A program made the position numbers and the translations under genes. The notes under the pieces were generated by a model, which was given only the letters and a program-made list of their open reading frames with translations, did not search any database and had not been told where the DNA came from. This document shows positions 1 through 8,784 of a stretch of 64,000 nt of DNA, one piece after another. This stretch comes from Pseudomonadales bacterium. GTDB lineage: Bacteria; Pseudomonadota; Gammaproteobacteria; Pseudomonadales; UBA5518. The stretch's first letter is position 1. Each line of letters opens with the position of its first letter. The stretch lies in assembly GCA_024234165.1 (NCBI GenBank), contig JACKOP010000001.1:1178001-1242000 (forward strand), given 5' to 3'.

Positions 1-1275
1 CATCAGATTCTCGCTGAGCGGATGACACAGCAGCTCCTTCTGCCAGACGCTGATCGCACCACCATCGCGCACCATCACGACATCCTTCGGCAAGCACTTC
101 TGCACCTCGAGCACGGCACGTGCCGGGTGGATCGGCTTGCCATCACGCGCCAGTGATTCGCCCAGTTGCCGGCAGTACTGCGTGCGTTGCGCCTGCAGGC
201 CCCCTACCCTATCGGCGCCAGCGAGCTTGCCATCACGCTCGATTGCCGCAGCCAGGCGCGGCAGTGCGAAACGCAGATCGCCCAGCAGCGCCAGATCGAT
301 CGGGCGGTTGCGTCCGATCACCAGCGGATCGCGTTCGAGCTGGATCCACTTCTGCGTGCCCGGAACGCCGAAATAGTCCGGGAAGCCCTGCTGGCCGGTG
401 AAATAGGGGTTACCGCCGAAGCCGAGTTTCTCGCTGATGGATGCGCCGACGACGAAAATCACGTCTGCCTCGCGCGCGATGTCCTGGCCCGGACCGACCC
501 CGAGATCGAAGAGCTGCGGATGCGTATCGGGCAACACCCCGCGACCGCCGACCGTCAGCATCACCGGGCAGCCGCAGGCTTCGACCAGGCTGGCAAAGTC
601 ACGCTGCGAGCGCGCCAGCCGGATCCCGGAACCGCCGATGACGAGTGGCCGGCGTGCGCCGCGCAGCATGGACACGGCCTTCCCGATATCGGCATCGGTC
701 ACGGTATCGACAAGGCTCGCGGGCCGGTAGTGTTCGGGGGCGAGGAGCGGTCCGAACGCTGCGTCTTCGAGCAGCAGGTCGAAAGGCAGACCGATATAGA
801 CCGGCCCGGGTGTGCCGCTGCGCAGGTGGCGAAAGGCTTCGTGGAAGATCGCATCGACATCCAGCGCATCTTCGACGATTGCCGCATATTTCGTGACCTG
901 GCGTGCGACGTCGAGATTCGGCGGCACCTGGAACTTGTTTCGACGCGGCGAGTTGCGCGCCCGCAGCGTGCGCTCGGAGCCAAGGTAAAGCACGGGCAGG
1001 TTTTCCTCCCGCGAGTGCGCCATTGCCGTGTAGAGATTCATGGTGCCGGGACCGACCGAACCGCCGCAGACGCCGATCTGTCCGGTCATCTGTGCGTAGG
1101 CCTCGGCCATATAACCCGCCACGGCCTCATGGTGCGGTGCGATCAGCGGCACGCCGCGGCGATCGAGCGCGTCGTGCAACTTGCCGAAGGTCACTTCGGG
1201 CAGCGAGAAGAAACGGTCGACGCCCTCAGCCACCAGCAGATCGGCAATACGCTCACCCAGCGACATCGTGTTCAT
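1..1275 (-). CDS. Thiamine-diphosphate-dependent enzyme, acetolactate-synthase-like (C-terminus outside window)
   Basis: Likely carries out a ThDP-dependent carboligation or decarboxylation of a 2-keto acid. The 425 visible residues cover the N-terminal pyrimidine-binding domain, with the catalytic Glu at residue 50 in PHHEAVAGY, and the central domain around 190-330. The pyrophosphate-binding domain begins near the left edge and continues outside. The frame is open to base 1. The start ATG overlaps the stop of the upstream dehydrogenase gene (ATGA), so the two are translationally coupled. It is the last visible gene of the phosphoesterase/TonB/dehydrogenase operon. The exact substrate is unknown; this superfamily also holds oxalyl-CoA decarboxylases, benzoylformate decarboxylases and sulfoacetaldehyde acetyltransferases. 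Confidence 0.85.
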   Translation of the reverse strand, partial: MNTMSLGERIADLLVAEGVDRFFSLPEVTFGKLHDALDRRGVPLIAPHHEAVAGYMAEAYAQMTGQIGVCGGSVGPGTMNLYTAMAHSREENLPVLYLGSERTLRARNSPRRNKFQVPPNLDVARQVTKYAAIVEDALDVDAIFHEAFRHLRSGTPGPVYIGLPFDLLLEDAAFGPLLAPEHYRPASLVDTVTDADIGKAVSMLRGARRPLVIGGSGIRLARSQRDFASLVEACGCPVMLTVGGRGVLPDTHPQLFDLGVGPGQDIAREADVIFVVGASISEKLGFGGNPYFTGQQGFPDYFGVPGTQKWIQLERDPLVIGRNRPIDLALLGDLRFALPRLAAAIERDGKLAGADRVGGLQAQRTQYCRQLGESLARDGKPIHPARAVLEVQKCLPKDVVMVRDGGAISVWQKELLCHPLSENLM

Positions 1276-2333
1276 TGCAGCTCCTCGTTCACCATGACCA
1301 TGACCTTGATTGCCTTGCCACCTGCCTGCACCTCGAAGGCCTCGTGCACCTCGTCGAGTGCAAAGCGATGCGAAATCAACTTGCGTCGATCGAGCTTTCC
1401 CGACGCCATCAGCTCGAGCGCCTGGTCCAGTTCCTGCGGGAGATAACCCATGGAACCGTGGATCGTCGGCTCCTTGTCGATGAGGTGCGCCAGATCGAGC
1501 AGCACCCGGTCCTCGAAGGTACCGAAGCAGACGATGCGACCATCGCGAGGTCGCAGCAGTTCGAGCGCAGTCTGCAGCGGCGGCGGCCCCGAAATGCCCT
1601 TGATATAGCCGGCGCAGTCGATCACGACCGCCACGTTGGGCGGACACATCTGCGGGAATGGCCATTCGAGCGTTCCACAGATCCTGCCTGCCGCCGCGAC
1701 GACATCCTCCCTGCTGGCGTCGATTGCATCGGTTGCACCCAGCTCGAGCGCCATCGCCAGCCGTGGCGCCGAGACGTCGACCGCGACGATCCGGCCGTGT
1801 TCAGGCACCTTCGCCCGCAGCGCCTGGATGACGCCAAGTCCGATGATCCCTGCACCGAAGACCACCACGTTCTCGCCGGGCTGCGCAGCAGCCTTGCGCA
1901 CCATTTGCAGCCCATCGGCCAGCGGCTCGGTCGTTGCTGCCTCATCGAGTGATACGGTGTCCGGAACCCTTGCAAGCTGGAACGGCGAAGCCGGCACTGA
2001 CACGTACTCGGCCATGCCACCACCGGCCGTAACGCCGACCACCCGCTCGCCGACGCGAAACTCCGTGACGTCTGCACCCAGCTCGGCGATCACACCGCTG
2101 TACTCATGACCGATGATGCGTTTGCCATCGGCGTCGATGCGCAAGGTGCCGTAGTACAGCGCCTCGGTCACCGCCGACTGTTCACGATAGATGTGCAGAT
2201 CACTGCCGCAGATGCCGCAAGCAGCCACCCGCACCAGCACCTCGCCCGGTGCCGGCTTCGGGCGCACGACGTCGGCATGCATCTCGATACGGCCTGCGCC
2301 GTGGAATACGGCTGCCTTCATGTTCATCCCCAT
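1272..2333 (-). CDS. Zinc-containing medium-chain alcohol dehydrogenase
   Basis: NAD(P)-dependent oxidation of an alcohol or polyol to a carbonyl compound, presumably in the cytoplasm. The GroES-like domain shows catalytic-zinc ligands Cys39 (CGICGSD) and His76 with Glu77 (GHEYSG) and a further Glu at 136. The Rossmann motif GAGIIGLG is at about 160-167. The four-cysteine structural-zinc loop of classical members is absent: around residue 100 the chain reads VVGVTAGGG. ATG at 2333 is preceded by GGGAG at a usable distance; ATGs at 2327 and 2321 are alternatives. It lies 16 bases after the TonB receptor gene and overlaps the next gene by four bases, so it is mid-operon. The substrate is unknown. 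Confidence 0.88.
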   Translation of the reverse strand: MGMNMKAAVFHGAGRIEMHADVVRPKPAPGEVLVRVAACGICGSDLHIYREQSAVTEALYYGTLRIDADGKRIIGHEYSGVIAELGADVTEFRVGERVVGVTAGGGMAEYVSVPASPFQLARVPDTVSLDEAATTEPLADGLQMVRKAAAQPGENVVVFGAGIIGLGVIQALRAKVPEHGRIVAVDVSAPRLAMALELGATDAIDASREDVVAAAGRICGTLEWPFPQMCPPNVAVVIDCAGYIKGISGPPPLQTALELLRPRDGRIVCFGTFEDRVLLDLAHLIDKEPTIHGSMGYLPQELDQALELMASGKLDRRKLISHRFALDEVHEAFEVQAGGKAIKVMVMVNEELQ

Positions 2334-2349
2334 CGGTGATGACTCCCTT

Positions 2350-4731
2350 CTACCAGCGTGCGGTGAAATCGATGCCATAGGTACGTCCCGGCAGGTAGCT
2401 TCCGGCGCGGTTGATTGCCGTTGGCGAGAAGACCAGCACATCATCTTCATCAAGCAGGTTGTGCGCCCACAGCGAGGTATCCAGTCGGAAACCGCCCGCG
2501 GGCACCTGCTTCAGTCCCAGGCGCAGATCCACCAGCGTGTGCGCCTTCTCGAAGGCGACCCGGTCGACTTCACGCACCCCGGATTGCAGGATGCCCAGGG
2601 CTGCCTTCGACTGACCGACGAGATCGAGTCTCAGGTAAGCATTCGATCCCGACGCGAGGGGGGCAAAGTCGTACTGGCCGTACAGTCGCGCGTCGTACTT
2701 CGGCGTGTACTGCTGCTGCGCGATATCGGCGATATCCACGCCGGCGGTAACGAACTTCTTGTACTCGACCTTCTGGTATCCGAAGCTGCCGCCGACACTG
2801 AGCCCATCGAACGGCACGGCATCCACCTCGATCTCGAGCCCATGGATCTTTGCCCTGCCCGCATTGTCGAAACGCAGCACGCCATTCTGGAAGCTCTGGA
2901 TCTGCAGGTCCTTGTAGTCCATGTAGAACGCGGCCGCATTCAAGCGCAATCGATTCTCGAACAACTGTGACTTCAGCCCGACCTCATAGTTGATGAGCTT
3001 CTCCGGGCCGTACGGGATTGCATCGAGTTGCCCGCCGGACACGTAGCCGCTGGCAATCCGCGCGTAAGCCATCGTGGCTTCGCTCAGGTGATAGGCAAGG
3101 TTGAATGCGTAGCTCGTGTTGCTGAAATCCTTCTTGTAGACGCCTGGCTGCAGCAGCCCGCCAGCACCGGCCGCTCCCGCCTGGATGAGATCCGTCTCGC
3201 GCTTGTCACGGGTATGGCGGGCGCCCAGCGTGACATCGAAACGTTCGTTCACGTGCCAGGTGCCCTGCGAATAGACCGCCAGCGAACGGTTGTCGGCAAT
3301 CGACTCGTTCACACCGCTGCCGAAGACGCCATCGAGAGGCGTGGGAATCACCACACCGTTGGCCACCGGCTGGAAAATGCCGAGCGCGCTGATGGCCGGA
3401 GAGTGCTCATCGAAGTAGAACGCACCGGCCACCAGATCGAATGCGTCACGCGTAAGGGTCAGTTGCAGCTCCTGGGTGAATTGCCGCTGCGATGTCTCGC
3501 GCGCCGTGAGCAAGGTGAAAAAGCTGTCGTTCGGCCCCACGGGCATGGTTGGAATCGCTGCGATGCTTGCCGGATCACCACTCAGCAACGCCCCGAGCTG
3601 CTGCACGGTGAAACGCAATCCGCCGCTGGCAGCCAGGTCCTGGATGGTCGGATCCTGCTCCATCTCCCGGTACGCCGTGATGCTCTTCAGGTTCAGGCCG
3701 GGAGCCGCGTCCCAACTGACGGTCAGGTTGTGCCCCTGGATCGTGAGCGACTCGACGCTGCTCGCATTGGCCACCCGATCGAGGCGCTTCAGACTCTGGT
3801 TCGTCTGCCCGCCGAAATAGGGCTGGAAGGCGAAGATGCCCTGAACGAGTGCTGCGGTATCCCCCACGACCCCGAGGATCTGCATGGGATTGGACGTCGT
3901 TTCGCTGTCGGTGTAATCGAAGCGGTAGTCGAAGACCAGCGAATCGGCGGCGTCGAAACGCGCGGCGAACTGGTAGGCATCGACATCCTTCGATCCAAGC
4001 CGCTTGGCATAACGCAGTTGGCCCAGGCGCGGATCACGTGCCCGCAGGTCGATCCGGTTGCCGGCAATCAGGTTCCTGGCCGTGCCGTCGTCTTCGTCGT
4101 GCAGATAGGAGAATTTCATTGCCAGGGAGCCAAGAGCCGGGAAGTCGATCACGGTGCGCGCGCGCCGTGCAGCGTTGTTTCCAAGCGAAATGTCCTGCCT
4201 GAATCCGAACTCTCCGGCTGGTGCCGCAGTGACCAAGCTGATGGCCCCGCCGGTGGCGTTGCGCCCGAAGAGCGTACCCTGCGGACCGCGCAACACCTCC
4301 ACCCGCTCGATGTCGGCGAGATCGAAAATCGCCCCGACGCTTCGTCCGATATAGACCCCGTCCAGGTAGAGACCAACCTTCGGATCGACCGTGTTCTGCG
4401 AGGTACCCGAGGTGATCCCGCGCAAGGAAATGGTCGGGGTGGACTGCAGGCCCTGGTGGCCAATGTGCAGGTTGGGAGACAACCCCGAGAGGTCGTGCAT
4501 GCCCGTGACACGAAAGTTGGCCAAAGTCTCTGCCGACAGGGCCGTCACCGCGAGTGGTACCACCTGCAGGTTTTCTTCGCGACGCTGTGCGGTGACCACG
4601 ATCTCCTCGAGCGTCGAAACCGCTCCTGTCGTGCCCTTCGCCTCACCGGCCTCCTGGGCTGCGGCCATCGTCGTCGCACCCAGGGCAGTCATCATCACGA
4701 AGATCGGTACGTGTTTCATATGGTGTTTCAT
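2350..4731 (-). CDS. TonB-dependent outer-membrane receptor
   Basis: Imports a scarce ligand across the outer membrane using TonB energy. The protein has 793 residues: a signal peptide (about 1-22, ending in MAAA), a TonB-box-like segment LEEIVVTAQRREENLQ, a plug domain with the usual LRGPQGTLFGRNATGGA motif, and a 22-strand-type barrel ending in an aromatic residue (DFTARW). The ATG at 4731 was chosen over upstream starts because AAGGAG lies seven bases before it and a signal peptide follows at once. It sits between a phosphoesterase lipoprotein and the dehydrogenase, so its ligand may be the substrate of those enzymes. Receptors of this subgroup often import plant-derived or xenobiotic compounds, but the ligand cannot be read here. 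Confidence 0.93.
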   Translation of the reverse strand: MKHHMKHVPIFVMMTALGATTMAAAQEAGEAKGTTGAVSTLEEIVVTAQRREENLQVVPLAVTALSAETLANFRVTGMHDLSGLSPNLHIGHQGLQSTPTISLRGITSGTSQNTVDPKVGLYLDGVYIGRSVGAIFDLADIERVEVLRGPQGTLFGRNATGGAISLVTAAPAGEFGFRQDISLGNNAARRARTVIDFPALGSLAMKFSYLHDEDDGTARNLIAGNRIDLRARDPRLGQLRYAKRLGSKDVDAYQFAARFDAADSLVFDYRFDYTDSETTSNPMQILGVVGDTAALVQGIFAFQPYFGGQTNQSLKRLDRVANASSVESLTIQGHNLTVSWDAAPGLNLKSITAYREMEQDPTIQDLAASGGLRFTVQQLGALLSGDPASIAAIPTMPVGPNDSFFTLLTARETSQRQFTQELQLTLTRDAFDLVAGAFYFDEHSPAISALGIFQPVANGVVIPTPLDGVFGSGVNESIADNRSLAVYSQGTWHVNERFDVTLGARHTRDKRETDLIQAGAAGAGGLLQPGVYKKDFSNTSYAFNLAYHLSEATMAYARIASGYVSGGQLDAIPYGPEKLINYEVGLKSQLFENRLRLNAAAFYMDYKDLQIQSFQNGVLRFDNAGRAKIHGLEIEVDAVPFDGLSVGGSFGYQKVEYKKFVTAGVDIADIAQQQYTPKYDARLYGQYDFAPLASGSNAYLRLDLVGQSKAALGILQSGVREVDRVAFEKAHTLVDLRLGLKQVPAGGFRLDTSLWAHNLLDEDDVLVFSPTAINRAGSYLPGRTYGIDFTARW

Positions 4732-4762
4732 ATCGTGTCTCCTTCGAATCATCGGAAATTTC

Positions 4763-5806
4763 CTACCGCGCCAGCGTCTGACCGCTCTCACCACTCGTAT
4801 CGAGCAGGCCCGTCAACCGGATCTGCGCGATGCTCGGGGCCTTCTTCGCCTCGAGCGTGATCCACGCGATATGGTCCATCCTGCCCGGACCTTCCTGGTG
4901 CGAAATCGCACCGGCCGTGCCCATGGTGATGTAGTCGCGACCGGCACGCTTCTGGTAGCGGTAGTAGTGGTTGTGGCCTGCAATCACCGTGTATGGACGC
5001 TCTGCAAGCAGCGTCTCGATCTCGCTGAAACCACTGTCCGGTGTGTCCCAGGCAGGCTTGTGCATCAGCACGAAGGTCCAGCGCACATTCGCGTTGGCAT
5101 CGATGACACGACGGAAGTAGTCCATCTGCTCCTGGCTGAAACGGGCGCTGTTCAGCAGCGAACCACCGAAGGCTGCGCCGCTTTCACGCTCTGCGTTGAC
5201 ACGCGCAAGCCCCTCGTGGAGCCTGTGTTCAGTGCCCTCCGGGTCGGTGACCATACCGGCAGCCATCTGCCTGAACCCCTTCACCATCTCCTCGGGCATC
5301 GGCGCGGGCGGGTCCTCCGTATCCATGCACAGGAACAACACGTCCTTGTAGATGAAGTGGTACCAGGGCGTGCCTCGGCGCTGCTTCCAGATATCGAGTG
5401 CCAGATCGTTACCGAGGTCGTGGTTGCCTGGAACGAAAAAGAAGGGCTGATCCAGCGTCGCGATGGCCTGCTCGATGTGATGCCACTCGCCCTCGAGGGT
5501 GCCGCGCTCCCCGGCATACCCCTCGACGAGATCGCCGACGTTGATGACGAATTCGGGTTGCATCCACCCGACCTGGCGCATCGCCTGTTCGAAGACACCC
5601 GGACGCGCCAGTCCGGTGCGATCACCGATGACCGCGAAGTGCAGTGCACTCGGGTCGGGTCGCGGCACGGCGGTCCACGGCGTGAGCGGACCGCTGCGAT
5701 CGGCACGAAAGCCCGTGACGGCGACGGAACTGCAGGAAGTCATGCACTGGACGACGACTGCCATCCAGACGCAATGAAACAGCTTCAGGCTTTTTCCCCG
5801 GTACAA
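4763..5806 (-). CDS. Calcineurin-like metallophosphoesterase, probable lipoprotein
   Basis: Hydrolyses a phosphate ester with a two-metal centre, probably in the periplasm. The metallophosphoesterase motifs appear in order: GDR (62), GDLVEG (91-96), GNHD (127-130), His249 and GHNH (277-280). The N-terminus is basic then hydrophobic and reaches MTSC at residue 25, an imperfect lipobox. The likely start is TTG at 5806, because GAGGAGGAG precedes it and it gives the whole signal sequence; the next ATG at 5764 lacks a clear ribosome site. First gene of the minus-strand operon, 31 bases before the TonB receptor, behind a good divergent promoter. Secreted phosphoesterases paired with TonB receptors often release phosphate from a substrate before uptake; that role is inference. 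Confidence 0.85.
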   Translation of the reverse strand: MYRGKSLKLFHCVWMAVVVQCMTSCSSVAVTGFRADRSGPLTPWTAVPRPDPSALHFAVIGDRTGLARPGVFEQAMRQVGWMQPEFVINVGDLVEGYAGERGTLEGEWHHIEQAIATLDQPFFFVPGNHDLGNDLALDIWKQRRGTPWYHFIYKDVLFLCMDTEDPPAPMPEEMVKGFRQMAAGMVTDPEGTEHRLHEGLARVNAERESGAAFGGSLLNSARFSQEQMDYFRRVIDANANVRWTFVLMHKPAWDTPDSGFSEIETLLAERPYTVIAGHNHYYRYQKRAGRDYITMGTAGAISHQEGPGRMDHIAWITLEAKKAPSIAQIRLTGLLDTSGESGQTLAR

Positions 5807-5914
5807 GAACCTGCTCCTCCTCTTTCGAGACGTGTGGCAGTCGGCCGGAAGGGGCTTGCAGGCGGCCCCCTTGAATTCGCCAGCCGTGCATCCGAGCTGG
5901 ATGTACGGTTTTAA

Positions 5915-5927
5915 TATATGGCATATA
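5915..5927. promoter_or_regulatory. Palindromic operator TATATGGCATATA over divergent promoters
   Basis: Perfect 6-base arms (TATATG, CATATA) surround one central G. The site overlaps the -10 of the minus-strand promoter and the -10-like TATAAT of the plus strand, so a bound protein would block both. The TetR gene at 6256 is the natural candidate for the binding protein. Confidence 0.5.
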
Positions 5928-5929
5928 AT
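5924..5929 (+). promoter_or_regulatory. TATAAT -10 element for the monooxygenase/TetR genes
   Basis: Perfect TATAAT 38 bases before the ATG at 5967, in an AT-rich patch of a GC-rich region. No good -35 was found at 16-18 bases, which would suit an activated or weak promoter. It shares bases with the palindrome. Confidence 0.4.
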
Positions 5930-5966
5930 AACGCCTGTCTACCACCTTCTGCCCGAGGACACGCCC

Positions 5967-6278
5967 ATGCACACCGCATTCATACGCATCAAGGTTCGTA
6001 CAGACAGCGCCGAAAGCGTTGCCGCGGCGATGCGCGCGCTGGTCGCCCCCACGCTGGCCGAGCAGGGCTGCCACGTGTATTCCTTCTACCGGGACCTGGA
6101 CGATCCGTCCCTGTTCCTGTGCTTCGAACAGTGGGCCAGTCGCGCGGATCTCGACACCCACGGCAGCACCGCCCACGTGCAGGCATTTCTGCGTGCGTTC
6201 GGGCCCGTCATCGAACGATGGGAGTCGAACCATGCAACCACGCTGACCAACGAATATGATTCGTGCAATGAACCGTAA
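5967..6278 (+). CDS. Antibiotic biosynthesis monooxygenase (ABM) domain protein
   Basis: Small 103-residue protein with the ABM/YgiN-like ferredoxin-like fold pattern: an N-terminal strand (FIRIKVR), a helix (MRALVAPTLAEQ), then the typical YSFYRDLDDPSLFLCFEQWAS stretch and a helix beginning at THGSTAHVQAF. Members oxidise quinols or act in small-molecule protection without cofactors. The ATG at 5967 has GAGG eight bases upstream; longer in-frame starts would run through the promoter. The TetR gene overlaps its end, so both are probably one transcript. The shared control region suggests it acts on the same compound as the divergent operon; that is inference. Confidence 0.8.
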   Translation: MHTAFIRIKVRTDSAESVAAAMRALVAPTLAEQGCHVYSFYRDLDDPSLFLCFEQWASRADLDTHGSTAHVQAFLRAFGPVIERWESNHATTLTNEYDSCNEP

Positions 6279-6990
6279 ACGCATTGCAAGCCAGGCACCG
6301 GGCGACGCGGCACCAAGTCCACGGACCACGCGGCGCGCAGGCCGGCCACAGGCCACTTCACGCGAAGACATCATTGCCTGTGCAATCGGGATCCTGCGCA
6401 AGGAGCCGGGTGCCGGCGTATCGATCAACCGTATCGCGCGCACACTCGGGCTCACCCCGATGGCGCTCTATACCTATTTCTCCAGCCACGACGAACTGCT
6501 GCAGGCGGTTTCGGCTCAGCTTCTGGACAGCGTGGCAATCGAGGTACCTGCGACGGCGGGTTGGCGAACGAAGATCGCCTGCTGGGCACACGGTATGCGA
6601 GCGTCGTTCCTGCGCTATCCGTACCTGATGCACGTCCTGCGCTGGGAAGGACACATCTCGCCATCCTGGCTGCGACAGATGCTGCTGGTCTTCGAGGCGC
6701 TGGAGGAGGCCGGGCTGCAGGGACACGAGCAGGCACGAACTGCCCTATGGGTTTTCACCTCGATCATGGGCATCATCCAGGCGGAGATCGCCGACATCGG
6801 CGCTGGAATGAAGTTCAGCGACGCCGACTTCGCACAGCTCGAACCAGACCACCGCCGCTGGATCCGCAATTTCCATGACTACGCGAGCAGAGTGAATTAC
6901 CCGGATGAGCTTTTCGAGCACCACCTTGCGCACCTGATCGACAACATCGCACAGGACGCGACGTCAGGCAGCACGAGCAAGGCACGCTAA
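6256..6990 (+). CDS. TetR/AcrR-family transcriptional regulator
   Basis: DNA-binding repressor, usually released by a small ligand. The helix-turn-helix is at about residues 39-85 (REDIIACAIGIL ... VSINRIARTLGLTPMALYTYFSS), followed by a variable all-helical ligand domain. The basic, proline-rich N-terminus before the HTH is common in this family. The start at 6256 overlaps the monooxygenase gene by 23 bases; ATG at 6268 is equally possible. It probably controls its own operon and the divergent TonB/dehydrogenase operon through the palindrome at 5915-5927. The ligand is unknown. Confidence 0.9.
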   Translation: MIRAMNRKRIASQAPGDAAPSPRTTRRAGRPQATSREDIIACAIGILRKEPGAGVSINRIARTLGLTPMALYTYFSSHDELLQAVSAQLLDSVAIEVPATAGWRTKIACWAHGMRASFLRYPYLMHVLRWEGHISPSWLRQMLLVFEALEEAGLQGHEQARTALWVFTSIMGIIQAEIADIGAGMKFSDADFAQLEPDHRRWIRNFHDYASRVNYPDELFEHHLAHLIDNIAQDATSGSTSKAR

Positions 6991-7090
6991 TTCTCCGCAT
7001 CGATCCGTTTCACGAACGCATCGGATCCCTTGCCATCGCGGCGCTTCCGGGCGAAAGCGCTCGCTCCGGACATGCCACCGCAACGCTCGC

Positions 7091-7540
7091 TCAGCGCAGC
7101 AGTATCAGTTGCGGGCGTGCATCCGCCGCTGCCCACAGCAGCGCATTCTGCGCGAAGCGCCCGGCGAGTTCCGTGGCTTCGGCAAGACCCAAGGCAGGAA
7201 CCAGTACGCTCGCCTCGCCGGGCCAGGCAGCATCGGGATCACGACCGAAGCCATCGATCCACGCGTAGCCACGCCGCTCGATAGTTCGCTGCAGTCGCCT
7301 CGTGGCGCGCGCATTGCGCTCCGCTCCAACCAGTTCTCCGCGCGGGTTGCACGCGCTCAGATACGCTGCGCAGGCCGAACCGCAACGCGCGTACAGTGCA
7401 GCCAACGCCCGGCTGCGTTCACCGACGCGCAGCACGAAGGGGCGTCGCGCATGCACCTCGTACCGGCACTGCAGATAGGCGACGAGCGTGTCGCGATCGA
7501 GCGTGCTCACTGGCTTCCCGTATCGGTTGCGTGCAGCCAT
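7091..7540 (-). CDS. DUF3293 domain-containing protein
   Basis: A 149-residue protein of no known function matching the DUF3293 pattern: an N-terminal Tyr-rich segment, YLSACNPRGE around residue 64, a Leu-rich helix, then GYAWIDGFGRDPDAAWPGE and a C-terminal helix with GRFAQNALLW. No signal peptide or membrane segment. The ATG at 7540 was preferred over a TTG further upstream, though neither has a strong ribosome site. It is divergent from the nitronate monooxygenase gene with about 95 bases between; nothing links the two functionally. Confidence 0.7.
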   Translation of the reverse strand: MAARNRYGKPVSTLDRDTLVAYLQCRYEVHARRPFVLRVGERSRALAALYARCGSACAAYLSACNPRGELVGAERNARATRRLQRTIERRGYAWIDGFGRDPDAAWPGEASVLVPALGLAEATELAGRFAQNALLWAAADARPQLILLR

Positions 7541-7635
7541 GATAGACGGGTCCACAGCAACTGCGGCAAGCCGCCGGGACGCGTGCAACGACGCCTTCGT
7601 ATCGGGCGGTGTGCGCCGCAGGGAGGAACGACCAT

Positions 7636-8784
7636 ATGCACAATGACCTCTGCCGGCGACTCGGAATCGAACTGCCGATCTTTGCCTTCACGCATTGCCG
7701 CGACGTGGTTGCAGCGGTATCGCGCGCCGGTGGCATCGGCGTTCTTGGCGCTGCGGGCTTCACGCCTGAGCAGCTTCGCCAGGAGCTCGACTGGATCGTG
7801 CAACGACTCGACGGCAAGCCGTTCGGCATCGACGTGATCATGCCGAAGAAGTTCGAGTCCGGTGCGGTGCCCGACCTGCAATCGATGATTCCCGCCAGCC
7901 ATCGACAATGGCTCGAAAGCGTGCTGGCGCGCTACGGCATCGCACCGCTGCCGGGGGACGGCAGCAGCGGCAGCACCGTGCACGGCGGCATCAGCGGCGA
8001 GCAGATCGGCTGGACGCACGAGATCTGCCGTGCCCTGCTGGAGGTGGCGTTCGCGTACCCGGGACTGAAGGTGCTGGTCAATGCACTCGGCACGCCGCCA
8101 GCGGACATCCTGGCCGAATGCCGGGAGCGCGGCATCCTGGTTGGTGCACTGGCGGGCAAGGTGGAGCATGCGCTCGCGCATCGTGACGGTGGCGTGGACT
8201 TCGTGATCGCCCAGGGTCATGAAGCAGGCGGTCACACCGGCGAAATCACGACGATGGTGCTGGTGCCGCAGGTGGTCGACGCCGTGGCACCGTTGCCGGT
8301 GCTCGCCGCCGGCGGCATCGCCAATGGCCGCCAGATCGCTGCCGCGATGGCACTCGGCGCCGTCGGCGTGTGGTGCGGCTCGGTCTGGCTCACGACGCCC
8401 GAATCCGAGGTGGGGCCGCTGCCAAAGCGCAAGTTGCTTGCCGCCGGCAGCGATCAGACGGTGCGTTCGCGGGTGATTTCCGGCAAGCCGGCGCGCATGC
8501 TGCGCTCGGCGTGGACCGATGCGTGGGAAGCTCCGGACTGCCCGGGCTTCCTGCCGCTCCCATTACAGGGCATCCTGACGCAGGAAGCGCATCTGCGCAT
8601 CGCACGCTCGAACAACGAGGAGCTGGCCTTCTACCCGTGCGGCCAGACCATCGGGCTGTGCAACGACGAGCGCGACTGCCGCAGCGTGATCGCGGACATG
8701 GTGAGCGAGTACGTCGACACCGTGGAGCGACTGGGACGCACCCTGGACACCGGTGATCTGGACTCTGCAGGAGAACGACGATGA
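7636..8784 (+). CDS. Nitronate monooxygenase / 2-nitropropane-dioxygenase-like FMN enzyme
   Basis: FMN-dependent TIM-barrel enzyme of 382 residues. Visible are the N-terminal phosphate-loop region AGGIGVLGA (31-39), the active-site segment AQGHEAGGHTG (192-202) with catalytic His195, and the FMN-binding LAAGGIANGRQIA stretch. The start has GGAGG ten bases upstream. The stop overlaps the start of the enoyl-CoA hydratase gene (ATGA), so it heads a coupled set with a hydratase and an acyl-CoA ligase. In such settings family members often act as 2,4-dienoyl-CoA or enoyl reductases rather than on nitronates, so the named reaction is uncertain. Confidence 0.85.
   Translation: MHNDLCRRLGIELPIFAFTHCRDVVAAVSRAGGIGVLGAAGFTPEQLRQELDWIVQRLDGKPFGIDVIMPKKFESGAVPDLQSMIPASHRQWLESVLARYGIAPLPGDGSSGSTVHGGISGEQIGWTHEICRALLEVAFAYPGLKVLVNALGTPPADILAECRERGILVGALAGKVEHALAHRDGGVDFVIAQGHEAGGHTGEITTMVLVPQVVDAVAPLPVLAAGGIANGRQIAAAMALGAVGVWCGSVWLTTPESEVGPLPKRKLLAAGSDQTVRSRVISGKPARMLRSAWTDAWEAPDCPGFLPLPLQGILTQEAHLRIARSNNEELAFYPCGQTIGLCNDERDCRSVIADMVSEYVDTVERLGRTLDTGDLDSAGERR

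Larger units (their letters stand above)
5913..5941 (-). promoter_or_regulatory. Predicted sigma-70 promoter for the phosphoesterase/TonB/dehydrogenase operon
   Basis: On the minus strand TAGACA (5941-5936) is followed after exactly 17 bases by TATATT (5918-5913); each matches the consensus at five of six positions. It lies 107 bases before the TTG start of the phosphoesterase gene. Confidence 0.55.
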
